Shown here piece after piece: positions 14,443-22,799 of a stretch of DNA of 32,791 nt. The notes under the pieces were generated by a model, which was not told the origin of the DNA, ran no database searches, and saw nothing but the letters and a program-made list of their open reading frames with translations. Where the stretch lies: NCBI GenBank assembly GCA_964410675.1, contig CAYPIB010000015.1, positions 1 to 32,791 on the forward strand, written 5' to 3'. Position numbers and translations under genes: made by a program. The number at the start of each line of letters is the position of its first letter. Positions within the stretch are counted from its first letter, which is position 1. The stretch comes from RGIG3040 sp964410675. Its GTDB lineage: Bacteria; Bacillota; Clostridia; Lachnospirales; Lachnospiraceae.

Positions 14443-15174
14443 TTAATTGTTTTCATATTTGTCAATAAATGCGTCTATTTTATCGAATAGTGCATGTTCT
14501 GCCGATACGGATGTCTCTTTCGCCAAATTAACAGTGTGCCACAAAAGCTCTGAAACAGCTTCTGAAGCATTTGTATCGGCCCCATTCTCCTCTGCCGCCT
14601 CCAGTGCATCTAATACACCGCGTATAGCGGTAATAGACTCATGGACTGCAGGCATCGGTTCATAAAGCTTGTCTGCTTTTTTCTGAACCTTCTGAGCCCT
14701 CGCTAAAGAAGGAAATTCTAACGGAATATCGCGAAGCGGTGTTTGTACCCAATCTTGTCCGGCTTTCTCTTCTTTTTTTATTGCTTCCCAGTTTTGTAAT
14801 GCCTCCCTCGGACTTGCTGCCTCTGCGGTACCAAACACATGAGGATGACGGCGGACCATTTTACGGCACACTTCATTAATTACATCCGAAAATGTAAAAT
14901 AACCTTCCTCATATGCAATTTGGCTATGCATAACAACCTGCAGCAAAACATCGCCAAGTTCTTCTTTTAGATTTTCAGGATTGCCGGTATTGTCGAGAAT
15001 ACGGATGGCTGCCAATACTTCGGCTGCCTCCTCCGTCATACATGATTTTAAGGACGCATGAGTCTGGACCTTATCCCACGGACAACCATTTTCCCCTCGT
15101 AAGCTGGCAACAATACTGCAAAAATCTTCGATTGTATATGTTTCTTGTAATACCGAATAATCTTTTTCTGACAT
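14443..15174 (-). CDS. mazG: Nucleoside triphosphate pyrophosphohydrolase MazG
   Basis: 243 residues. The N-terminal MazG domain is intact: CPWDKVQTHASL, the metal-binding Glu pairs in MTEEAAEVLAAI and KEELGDVLLQVVMHSQ, and RRHPHVFG. It hydrolyses NTPs to NMP and pyrophosphate, clearing aberrant nucleotides. The C-terminal repeat domain is shortened and degenerate: the usual GFDW and EELGD elements are replaced (for example VSELLWHTVNLAK), so only the first domain is likely catalytic. It starts 12 bases after the phosphoglucomutase stop and is the first gene of the conserved mazG-to-ftsH cluster. Confidence 0.93.
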   Translation of the reverse strand: MSEKDYSVLQETYTIEDFCSIVASLRGENGCPWDKVQTHASLKSCMTEEAAEVLAAIRILDNTGNPENLKEELGDVLLQVVMHSQIAYEEGYFTFSDVINEVCRKMVRRHPHVFGTAEAASPREALQNWEAIKKEEKAGQDWVQTPLRDIPLEFPSLARAQKVQKKADKLYEPMPAVHESITAIRGVLDALEAAEENGADTNASEAVSELLWHTVNLAKETSVSAEHALFDKIDAFIDKYENN

Positions 15175-15186
15175 CTCTTTCCCGTC

Positions 15187-17055
15187 CTATGCAAGCATAG
15201 CCTCAATCATGGAAACAATTTCTTTTCCAAATTTGGCTGAGATTGCATTTGCATCTTCTAATGAAGTTCCTTTAATTCCATAGTAAAATTTAACCTTTGG
15301 CTCTGTTCCTGATGGTCTGACACACAGCCAAGCATCATCTGTCAAATCATAATAAAGTACATTTGAATTTGGAAGACCGGTCTGACTTTCCTCGCCTGTC
15401 TTTATATCCTTAACAATGCCTGTCTTATAATCTCTTGCAGAAGTAACAGAATAATCCCCAAATTTTGCCGGTGGATTTTCACGCAGGTTATTTAAAATAT
15501 CCTGAATTTGAATCACATGATTATAAAGTATTGAAGAAAAGAATATTAAAAGATATAGATTTTCTATGGCAAAATAAGGATAAAAGTAGACATTTAAAAG
15601 CAATAGAATATGAAAACAAGTTAAAAGAACTTGATTTTTCTGTAATCCTTCTTTTCCCTTTAATGTAATTGCCTCAATATCATCCTTGTAATAGCCATAT
15701 TTCTCGTAAAGAGCAGTCATAGCATCCCATAAGGTCATACCCTTTGTCTTATAGTAAGCTGCGGCCTCACAAAGCGCCATTGTTGCCACAATCGCATCCT
15801 TGTCTCTGGCATGAGTACCGATAAGACAGCCATAGCTTTCCTCAAAACCAAATAAATAGGTTCCCTTGCCTGTTTGTTCAAAATTTAATATCTGCTGTCC
15901 AATATACTTAAATCCGGTTAATACTTCAATTAAATTGATATTGTACTCTTTTGCGATTGCATCCGCCATATTTGTTGTTACAATAGTTTTAATGAGGGCT
16001 CCATCATCCGGAAGGCCTTTCTTTTCTTTTCTTTGGCCGATTTCATAATCAGCAAGCAGACAGCCTGACATATTACCGGTTAAAGTAATATATTCACCGC
16101 TTTTGCTGTCCTTTACATAAACGCCAAGACGATCGGCATCCGGATNNNNNNNNNNAAGAACAAGATCAGCATCTACTTCCTTTGCCAGCTTAAGACCCAA
16201 TTCAAAAGCTTCCTCTGATTCAGGATTTGGATAAGAAACGGTCGGAAACTCTCCGTCCGGTAATTCCTGTTCTTTCACAACATATACGTTTTTAAAACCA
16301 AGCTCGTCCATTACTCGGCGTGCCGGAATATTTCCGGTTCCATGAAGCGGAGAATATACGATTTTAATGTCTTTTCCGGCTTCTTTAATTGCCTCCCAGT
16401 TGATCACTTGGCTTTTTAATTCTTCAATATAAGAATCATCAATATCTGCGCCGATAACCTGATAAAGTCCTGCTGCCTTTGCCGCTTCTTCATCCATCGT
16501 CTTAACAGTATTATAGTCCGTTACTTTTGCTACCTCACCCATAATACCACTGTCGTGAGGAGGGGTAATCTGAGCGCCGTCCTCCCAATATACTTTATAG
16601 CCGTTATACTCCGGCGGGTTATGACTTGCAGTAATGTTAATACCGGCAATACAGCCCAATTTACGGACTGCGTAGGAAAGCTCCGGTGTCGGCCTCAGTG
16701 ATTCAAAAATATAAGCCTTTACGCCGTTAGCTGCCAGGCAAAGAGCCGCCTCATTGGCAAACTCCGGACTCATGCGTCTTGAATCATAGGCAATCGCAAC
16801 GCCCTTATCCTTACCGCCCTGGGTAATGATATAATTTGCCAGTCCCTGTGTTGTTTTACGTACCGTGTAGCTGTTCATACGGTTAGTACCCGCACCGATA
16901 ACACCGCGCAGACCAGCTGTACCAAACTCCAGCTCTCTATAAAAACGGTCTTCAATTTCTTTTTCATTACCCTCAATTGCTTTTAATTCTGCTTTCGTAT
17001 CTTCATCAAAATACGGATTCGAAATCCAATCTTGATATACGTTTTTGTAATTCAT
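15187..17055 (-). CDS. pgcA: Phosphoglucomutase/phosphomannomutase with in-frame insertion and assembly gap
   Basis: About 622 codons as assembled. It interconverts glucose-1-P and glucose-6-P. The catalytic phosphoserine is S144 in TASHNP. The metal loop should read TDPDADR, but ten Ns (16146-16155) cover residues 301-304; the known bases resume at PDADRLG. The sugar-binding GFEESYG and the phosphate-binding RPSGTEPKVK are present. Oddity: 43 residues (474-516; 15508-15636) interrupt an otherwise continuous GLQK-IQDILNNLREN sequence without breaking frame. The insert is strongly hydrophobic and unlike the family; without it the length (about 578) is normal. The start ATG 17055 has AGGAGG upstream. 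Activity of the interrupted protein is uncertain. Confidence 0.9.
   Translation of the reverse strand: MNYKNVYQDWISNPYFDEDTKAELKAIEGNEKEIEDRFYRELEFGTAGLRGVIGAGTNRMNSYTVRKTTQGLANYIITQGGKDKGVAIAYDSRRMSPEFANEAALCLAANGVKAYIFESLRPTPELSYAVRKLGCIAGINITASHNPPEYNGYKVYWEDGAQITPPHDSGIMGEVAKVTDYNTVKTMDEEAAKAAGLYQVIGADIDDSYIEELKSQVINWEAIKEAGKDIKIVYSPLHGTGNIPARRVMDELGFKNVYVVKEQELPDGEFPTVSYPNPESEEAFELGLKLAKEVDADLVLXXXXPDADRLGVYVKDSKSGEYITLTGNMSGCLLADYEIGQRKEKKGLPDDGALIKTIVTTNMADAIAKEYNINLIEVLTGFKYIGQQILNFEQTGKGTYLFGFEESYGCLIGTHARDKDAIVATMALCEAAAYYKTKGMTLWDAMTALYEKYGYYKDDIEAITLKGKEGLQKNQVLLTCFHILLLLNVYFYPYFAIENLYLLIFFSSILYNHVIQIQDILNNLRENPPAKFGDYSVTSARDYKTGIVKDIKTGEESQTGLPNSNVLYYDLTDDAWLCVRPSGTEPKVKFYYGIKGTSLEDANAISAKFGKEIVSMIEAMLA
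15508..15636. other. 129-bp in-frame insertion in the phosphoglucomutase gene
   Basis: Removing exactly these bases restores the expected codons AAA-ATT-CAG-GAT. ATTT occurs at both edges (15506-15509 and 15634-15637), which would fit a 4-bp target duplication or microhomology. The block is very AT-rich. In the plus-strand register opposite the gene it is also open and reads as a Lys/Glu/Asp-rich, helical stretch (for example KKRILKDIDFLWQNKDKSRH), more protein-like than the hydrophobic reading in the gene. Near one edge GAAAACAAGTT/AACTTGATTTTTC forms a hairpin (15612-15640). No terminal inverted repeats were found. Confidence 0.7.
16146..16155. other. Assembly gap (10 N)
   Basis: Ten Ns interrupt the phosphoglucomutase gene. 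Family conservation (LVL-ATD-PDADR) predicts that seven bases rather than ten are missing; the difference of three keeps the frame open. Confidence 0.95.
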
Positions 17056-17094
17056 TTCATATCCTCCTGTTTCCTTTTTTTGTATTATTTAGTT

Positions 17095-18438
17095 TTATTG
17101 TGTCTTATTGGTATCTGTATCAGCAGCCGCCGCGGAAGCTACGAGTTCAGAAAAGGAATATGTCACATCCTTACTCGTACTATCAATCTGAAGCGTATAG
17201 CTTTTAGTCTGATACCCGTTTTTACGCAATGTAATCGTATGGCTGCCACTTACTTTTGTAAACTTAACCGGCACAATTCCTACATAACTTCCATCTAAGT
17301 ATAATTCAGCTCCATCCGGTGCGTCAATGTAAATAGAATACTCCGAAAGCGGATTGCTTTTGTCTGTCGAATTACCGGTTGTTACCGTATTGTTGCTTAC
17401 ACTTGTGTCTATCGTTTTATCTGTATCATCTACCGTTGTGCTTTCACCCTGCTGCATTGTCACATCAATATTAGCAGAGGCCTGTCCCACCTTAATATAT
17501 TGGCTGAGGGTAGAATACCCTTCTGCCTTTAATACCATCCGGTGAACTCCATACTCTAATTCCACCGGCTGGCTGTAATCTATTTCTTTTCCATCAATAA
17601 AAAGCTGAGCATTGGCCGGAGAAATTGTAAAGACAATTTTCCCGAGCTTTTTATCCTGCGTTCCCTTTAATCCGGATAAGTCAACCTGAAGCTCTTTATC
17701 CCTTTCAACAACAATTTCCTTTTCTCCGCCATATCCGTCGTTGCTCACCTGCAATATATATGTACCCTCCGGCACGACTAAAAGCATCGACTCTGTAATT
17801 GGTTTAATAATACTCTGTCCTACCTCGACAAAGCCGCCAATAAAATATTCATCATTTAAAAGCCGGACATAGCCATGACCTTTTTCGACAACAATGCTGT
17901 ATACTGTTCTGTCTTCTGCATTTATGCCAAGGACATCACAACTGTCTATTTCCATTAAATCAATTTCACGGGTATTTGAAATTACCGCTAAGTTATCAGC
18001 CAGTTCATATTGTTTTTCTGCAATCATCATAGTTTTAGAAGCACTGTTAATCTTAAAATTATCAGCCGCTTCCGTATTCATACAAGTAGAATCCGTAAGA
18101 ATGTTTCTGGCCAGCTTTTTGCCCTTTAAAAAGGTAACATGAACAACCGTTCCAGCTTTTAACTGCCCCGGTACAATTTCTTCTTCAAAACGATTTTTTA
18201 TACTAGTCGTTCCATCATAATTTAGGGTATAATTTCTGCCTGTCGATAAATTTTTGAAGGAAACCTTTGTATTTTTTTCGTCTATTTTTAAAACAACCGC
18301 CCGGTCTAAAGAATCTGCTTTATCCAATTTTGTTTCTTCCTTAAGTACATCTCCTGTCTCTTCTGGCCCGCCATTACTTTGGCAGCCACTCAAAAGACAA
18401 AATAAGCCAATAAACAAAGCCAGCTTAATTTTTTTCAT
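17095..18438 (-). CDS. PEGA-domain lipoprotein
   Basis: 447 residues. The N-terminus is a lipoprotein signal with lipobox LLSGC (about 15-19), so it is anchored to the outer face of the membrane. Residues 20-220 form a beta-rich domain without a named family that I recognise. Two or more PEGA-type surface domains follow: one around GKIVFTISPANAQLFIDGK-(Y)-GVHRMVLKAEGY, the second around YIDAPDGAELYLDGSYVG-HTITLRKNGY. A Thr/Ser/Asp-rich linker joins them. PEGA domains are thought to bind cell-surface or envelope components. It starts behind GAGGAGG. Neighbours are a CotS-like gene and phosphoglucomutase; an envelope or spore-related role is possible. Confidence 0.82.
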   Translation of the reverse strand: MKKIKLALFIGLFCLLSGCQSNGGPEETGDVLKEETKLDKADSLDRAVVLKIDEKNTKVSFKNLSTGRNYTLNYDGTTSIKNRFEEEIVPGQLKAGTVVHVTFLKGKKLARNILTDSTCMNTEAADNFKINSASKTMMIAEKQYELADNLAVISNTREIDLMEIDSCDVLGINAEDRTVYSIVVEKGHGYVRLLNDEYFIGGFVEVGQSIIKPITESMLLVVPEGTYILQVSNDGYGGEKEIVVERDKELQVDLSGLKGTQDKKLGKIVFTISPANAQLFIDGKEIDYSQPVELEYGVHRMVLKAEGYSTLSQYIKVGQASANIDVTMQQGESTTVDDTDKTIDTSVSNNTVTTGNSTDKSNPLSEYSIYIDAPDGAELYLDGSYVGIVPVKFTKVSGSHTITLRKNGYQTKSYTLQIDSTSKDVTYSFSELVASAAAADTDTNKTQ

Positions 18439-18466
18439 ACGTTCCTCCTCTATATATCTTTAAGGT

Positions 18467-18495
18467 AGTATATCATTTTTTAACTGGAAACAAAA
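18467..18495 (-). promoter_or_regulatory. Possible promoter of the PEGA lipoprotein gene
   Basis: Minus strand: weak -35 TTTTGT (18490-18495), 17-bp spacer, -10 TATACT (18467-18472) with upstream TG (extended -10). A small hairpin AACTGG/CCAGTT (18482-18501) overlaps the -35. Confidence 0.4.
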
Positions 18496-18512
18496 CCAGT
18501 TCCTTCAATTAT

Positions 18513-19505
18513 TCACAAATACTGATCTGCAAATGCTTTTAAAAATTCTTGTCTTTTTGATTCACCAGATAATAATTTATGTAATTTTTCTCCTTGCCGC
18601 TTAGCCGGAAGCGACTTTCTCTGATTTAAATAACCATTTGCAATTTTCCAAAATTTCTCTGGGTAAATCAAACGCGCATAGATGTAAGAAAGCTCCTCAT
18701 ATTCGAGTCCTGCTGTGTCCTTATATGTGTTAACAATATCCATTCCAAGAGTCGAGGACCAATTGTTTTTTTCTAAAATTTTACGAAGAAAAAGCACCAA
18801 ATCCTTTACTTGAATATCCTGTCTGAATCTTTCAAAATTGACAATAAAAAATTGACCGTTTTCTAACAGGAGATTATGGTGAGAACAATCACCATGACAA
18901 AACATGCTGTTTTCTATTATTTTCTTACACAGCGTATCCATCACATGGCGCTCCATGTGCATCGATGCATCTTTTGCCTGAGCCTCAAAATAACTGAAAT
19001 ATTGTAAAAATTCCAGTTCAAAATCATTTTTATCAGCCTTTTTCCGAATAAAGCTGCGGACTCTGCCAAGTTCCATATTACGCTTTTTGAATTCTCCGTC
19101 CATCATTTCAGTAGAAATAGTATCACTAAAATCAAGCGGAACATTACGCATCGAAAGGTGCAGCTTTGCCAGCGATACCGCCGCGGCTATACATGTTTTT
19201 CTGTCTGTAACGCTGCATTCACCGGCATCATAATAATCCTTTACCGCATATGCCTTCCCATCATAATTTATTGTCAAAATCTCATTTTCTTTATTTAAGA
19301 CAAAACAATCAATCCAAGGAAAGCCTGAATTTTTGACATGCGTCATCAAGCGTTCTTGATTCAGTACTTTGTCTTTTGGACCATTATATTCTACAAACAG
19401 CTTTAATCCCTGATTGGTCTCTAAAATAATAGCCCCTCTGCCCTTTTTCGTCTTTGTTACTGTAAACTCATAATTATCAAGCAATGATACTGCTCTGTCA
19501 TTCAC
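18513..19505 (-). CDS. CotS-family spore coat/kinase-like protein
   Basis: 330 residues with the fold of aminoglycoside phosphotransferase/choline kinase-like proteins, as in the CotS spore coat family. N-terminal lobe: RGAIILETNQGLKLFVEYNG. Catalytic-loop motif: FCHGDCSHHNLLL. The second metal motif reads VNFERFRQD where kinases have DFD/DFG, as is common in CotS proteins, so phosphotransfer is doubtful. The C-terminus has the usual YPEKFWKIANGYLN. The start is set at GTG 19505 because GGGGGAA lies 6 bases upstream; a TTG at 19523 is in frame but precedes that site. It fits with the sporulation genes nearby and sits 54 bases after the CCA-adding enzyme gene. Confidence 0.82.
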   Translation of the reverse strand: MNDRAVSLLDNYEFTVTKTKKGRGAIILETNQGLKLFVEYNGPKDKVLNQERLMTHVKNSGFPWIDCFVLNKENEILTINYDGKAYAVKDYYDAGECSVTDRKTCIAAAVSLAKLHLSMRNVPLDFSDTISTEMMDGEFKKRNMELGRVRSFIRKKADKNDFELEFLQYFSYFEAQAKDASMHMERHVMDTLCKKIIENSMFCHGDCSHHNLLLENGQFFIVNFERFRQDIQVKDLVLFLRKILEKNNWSSTLGMDIVNTYKDTAGLEYEELSYIYARLIYPEKFWKIANGYLNQRKSLPAKRQGEKLHKLLSGESKRQEFLKAFADQYL

Positions 19506-19559
19506 TGTACTTCCCCCAATCAATTAGTCAATACTAATCTTATGAGAGGAAGTTTCGAA

Positions 19560-20918
19560 TTATGAGTTAGTTTCTTTTAACATTTTTTCGGCACACTGCA
19601 ATAAATACTCTCGGTTATTTTTATCGTTATCCCCAAGTACCTCTTCCAGCATATCATTAAGAGCCGCTCCTATCTGCGGTCCCTTTAGTCCCAGCTTTAA
19701 CAAATCATTGCCGTTTATCTTTAAATCCTTCATGGAAACACACTCTTTCGCCTCCATAACCGCTTCATATAATTCTTTAATAACTTTGATTTCTTCTATT
19801 TTTTTTGAGCGCATATAGTCGCTTTGTGCCATAGCATCCGCATGCTTTACATCAAACAGCAGGGGGAAAATATCCCCGCCAATCCGATTGACTGCACGGC
19901 GTACATACTTTTTTTGAGGTTCGATTTTATAATCATGAAATAAAACTAATCGAAATACTTTATCAATCGTATCGTTATCAAATTTCATCCGCTTCAGAAC
20001 TTGCTGCGCAATTTCTGCCGAAATCTCACTATGATTATAAAAATGATCGAATCCATCTTCACCAATTGTTTTTACCTTTGGTTTTCCGATATCATGAAAT
20101 AACATTGTCAGCCTAAGTACCTTGTCCGGCTTAATACTAACCATCGACTTTAGAATGTGTTCGCCTACACTATATCTATGGTGGGGATGATTCTGCTTTG
20201 TTTCCATTGCATCATTAAATTCCGGTAAAATCACTTCTGTAATTCCGGTTTCATATAACAGCCGCATCTGCTCCGGATGGTTAGATGTCACTAACTTTAC
20301 TAATTCCACCTGTATCCGTTCCGCACTGATTTTTGTTAAATCCCCTGCCAGCCTCCTGATCGCTTCTTTTGTCCGGGGCTCTACTTCATAGCCCAACTGT
20401 GCGGCAAAACGGACAGCCCGCATCATCCGCAGGGCATCCTCGGTAAAACGCTCACAGGGATTACCGACCGCTTTCACAATTTGCTTTTTTAAATCGCCAA
20501 TTCCGTCAAACTCATCTACAAGACCGGTTCTGTTATTATATGCCATGGCATTAATTGTAAAATCACGCCGCTTTAAATCCTCTCTTAAATCAGGAGTAAA
20601 GGTAACCTCCTTCGGATGCCGGCTGTCTTCGTATTCACCGTCAACCCGATACGTTGTCACTTCATAGGTATCCCACCTTGCACTATCCTCTGCCGGCAGC
20701 AGTATTGTAACTGTACCATGTTTAATACCTGTATCAATCGTACGCTTAAAGATGTCTTTTACCTGGCCCGGCAATGCCGATGTCGTAATATCCCAATCAT
20801 CCGGTTTACGCATTAAGAGACTGTCCCTGACACAGCCCCCCACAGCATAAGCATCATACCCTGCTGCCTGTAATGTATTTATAATATTCTCTACATTGCG
20901 TGGAAGTTGAATGTTCAT
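19560..20918 (-). CDS. cca: CCA-adding tRNA nucleotidyltransferase
   Basis: 452 residues. Class II nucleotidyltransferase head: AVGGCVRDSLL and the metal-binding DWDITTSA, then RRDFTINAMAYN and the nucleotide-reading EDALRMMRAVRFAAQLGY. A C-terminal HD domain carries HHRYSVGEH and LFHDIGKP. It builds or repairs the 3' CCA of tRNAs. Both tRNA genes in this window lack an encoded CCA, so the enzyme is required for them. It lies 23 bases after the ABC exporter pair and may be read through from it. The paralogue poly(A) polymerase is a less likely alternative because of the HD domain and length. Confidence 0.93.
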   Translation of the reverse strand: MNIQLPRNVENIINTLQAAGYDAYAVGGCVRDSLLMRKPDDWDITTSALPGQVKDIFKRTIDTGIKHGTVTILLPAEDSARWDTYEVTTYRVDGEYEDSRHPKEVTFTPDLREDLKRRDFTINAMAYNNRTGLVDEFDGIGDLKKQIVKAVGNPCERFTEDALRMMRAVRFAAQLGYEVEPRTKEAIRRLAGDLTKISAERIQVELVKLVTSNHPEQMRLLYETGITEVILPEFNDAMETKQNHPHHRYSVGEHILKSMVSIKPDKVLRLTMLFHDIGKPKVKTIGEDGFDHFYNHSEISAEIAQQVLKRMKFDNDTIDKVFRLVLFHDYKIEPQKKYVRRAVNRIGGDIFPLLFDVKHADAMAQSDYMRSKKIEEIKVIKELYEAVMEAKECVSMKDLKINGNDLLKLGLKGPQIGAALNDMLEEVLGDNDKNNREYLLQCAEKMLKETNS

Positions 20919-20941
20919 GAACAGCCTCTCTTTTTTATTAT

Positions 20942-22798
20942 TTAAGCACTTACTTCAAATTGTGAATTGTACAGATTTGCATAAAATCCGTTTTGTGACA
21001 TTAATTCCTGATGTCCGCCTTGTTCTATAATATCTCCGTCCTTCATTACCAAAATTAAATCAGCATTTCGAATGGTAGAAAGTCTATGGGCAATAATAAA
21101 GCTAGTGCGTCCTTCCATTAGATAGTCCATCGCCTTTTGAATCCGAACTTCGGTACGAGTATCTACACTGCTTGTAGCCTCATCTAATATAAGCACCCGG
21201 TTATCTGCCAGAATCGCCCTTGCTATAGTAAGAAGCTGTTTTTGTCCTTGGGAGACATTAGACGCTTCTTCGTTTAACTCCATCTGGTATCCGCCCGGCA
21301 ATGTCTGAATAAAGTGATGCGCATGTGCTGCCCTCGCCGCTCCGACTACCTCTTCATCGGTTGCATCTAACCGTCCGTACCTGATATTTTCCATAATAGA
21401 TCCTTTAAACAGCCATGTGTCCTGTAAAACCATACCGAACGCTTCTCTCAGCTCGGTCCGGTCAAAGTTCTTAATATTATGACCATCCAATAAAATGGCA
21501 CCTTCCTTGACGTCGTAAAAACGCATAAGTAATTTTACCATAGTTGTCTTGCCTGCGCCAGTAGGCCCTACAATTGCTATTTTCTGTCCCTGCTTTACCG
21601 ATGCCGAAAAATTATGAATAATATCTTTATCCGGCTGATACCCGAATTTAACATTTTCAAATGTCACATCACCAATTAATTCTGATGCACTGATCGGAGC
21701 ATGATTATCGGCAATCTGTGTTTCTTCCTCTTCATCCAAAAATTCAAAAATTCTTTCCGCTGCCGCAACTGTAGACTGGAGTTGGCTTGAAACTTGTGCA
21801 ATCTGAACAATCGGTTGTGTAAATTGTCTGACATACTGAATGAATGATTGAATATCTCCAACCTCAATGGCACCCTTAATATTTAGGAAACCACCGATAA
21901 CCGCTACCGCTACGTACCCAATATTTCCTACAAAGCCCATAATCGGCTGTGCCATACCGGAAAAGAACTGTGACTTCCAAGCGGAATCATAAAGTTCATT
22001 ATTAACATCGTTAAATTCACCAACAAAAGACTCCTCGGCACCAAATAATTTTACGACCTGATGGCCGCCGAATACTTCTTCTACCTGACCGTTAACATGA
22101 CCAAGATATTCCTGCTGCTTGATAAAATACTTTTGTGAACGTTTAATAATCAATCCGATTAAGGCACCTGAAACCGGTAAAATCAGTAACGCAATCACGG
22201 TCATGAGCGGACTGATTGTAAGCATCATAATTAAAACACCTATCATCGTTGCAAGACTGCTGACAAGCTGTGTAATCGTCTGATTAAGGCTCATCGCAAG
22301 TGTGTCAACATCATTTGTAATACGAGATAATATTTCACCGTATGTGGTATTATCATAATAATTCATCGGCAGCCGATGGATTTTTACTGAGATTTCTTTT
22401 CTCATCCGAAATGCTACCTTTTGTGAAATATTAGTCATTGCAAAGCCCTGCACATATCCGCATATCATGCTAATTGCGTACAGTGTTAACAGAGTCAGCA
22501 AAATTTGAGCAATCTTCGTAAAATCAATTCCTGCACCGCCATTTACTTTACTGACGAGTCCATTAAAAATTTCAGTCGTTGCCTTACCAAGTACCTTTGG
22601 TCCGATAATATTAAATACGGTACTTCCGATTGTAAAAACCATAACAACTAAAATCGCTATATGATATTTTCCTAAATAGTTTACAAGCTTTTTAAAGGTT
22701 TGTTTAAAATTTTTGGCTTTTTCTGTTGCAATCATTCCGCCGCCCGGACCGTGACCGCCTCTTGGACCTTTTCTTTGCACATTTTTATCATCACTCAT
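20942..22798 (-). CDS. ABC exporter half-transporter, subunit with degenerate signature motif
   Basis: 618 residues: Gly-rich N-terminal tail (1-25), six membrane helices (about 45-320) and an ATPase domain (from about 375). Walker A GPTGAGKT is at 411-418, Walker B plus catalytic Glu LILDE ends at 540, H-loop His is 571. The ABC signature is NVSQGQ (514-519) instead of VSGGQ. This is the pattern of the partner that supplies a catalytic Glu but a poor signature in heterodimeric exporters (BmrCD, LmrCD, TM287/288). The start codon lies one base after the stop of its partner, so the two are translationally coupled. Likely substrates are drugs, lipids or peptides; specificity is unknown. Confidence 0.93.
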   Translation of the reverse strand: MSDDKNVQRKGPRGGHGPGGGMIATEKAKNFKQTFKKLVNYLGKYHIAILVVMVFTIGSTVFNIIGPKVLGKATTEIFNGLVSKVNGGAGIDFTKIAQILLTLLTLYAISMICGYVQGFAMTNISQKVAFRMRKEISVKIHRLPMNYYDNTTYGEILSRITNDVDTLAMSLNQTITQLVSSLATMIGVLIMMLTISPLMTVIALLILPVSGALIGLIIKRSQKYFIKQQEYLGHVNGQVEEVFGGHQVVKLFGAEESFVGEFNDVNNELYDSAWKSQFFSGMAQPIMGFVGNIGYVAVAVIGGFLNIKGAIEVGDIQSFIQYVRQFTQPIVQIAQVSSQLQSTVAAAERIFEFLDEEEETQIADNHAPISASELIGDVTFENVKFGYQPDKDIIHNFSASVKQGQKIAIVGPTGAGKTTMVKLLMRFYDVKEGAILLDGHNIKNFDRTELREAFGMVLQDTWLFKGSIMENIRYGRLDATDEEVVGAARAAHAHHFIQTLPGGYQMELNEEASNVSQGQKQLLTIARAILADNRVLILDEATSSVDTRTEVRIQKAMDYLMEGRTSFIIAHRLSTIRNADLILVMKDGDIIEQGGHQELMSQNGFYANLYNSQFEVSA

Positions 22799-22799
22799 A

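Noticed and set aside
15465..15668. Plus-strand open frame across the phosphoglucomutase insertion
   Set aside because: The full frame is not a gene: its ends are simply the antisense of phosphoglucomutase. Only the inserted segment is notable, and it is reported as a finding.
18482..18501. Hairpin AACTGG/CCAGTT considered as terminator of the CotS-like gene
   Set aside because: On the minus strand it is followed by A residues, not U residues; it overlaps a possible promoter instead.
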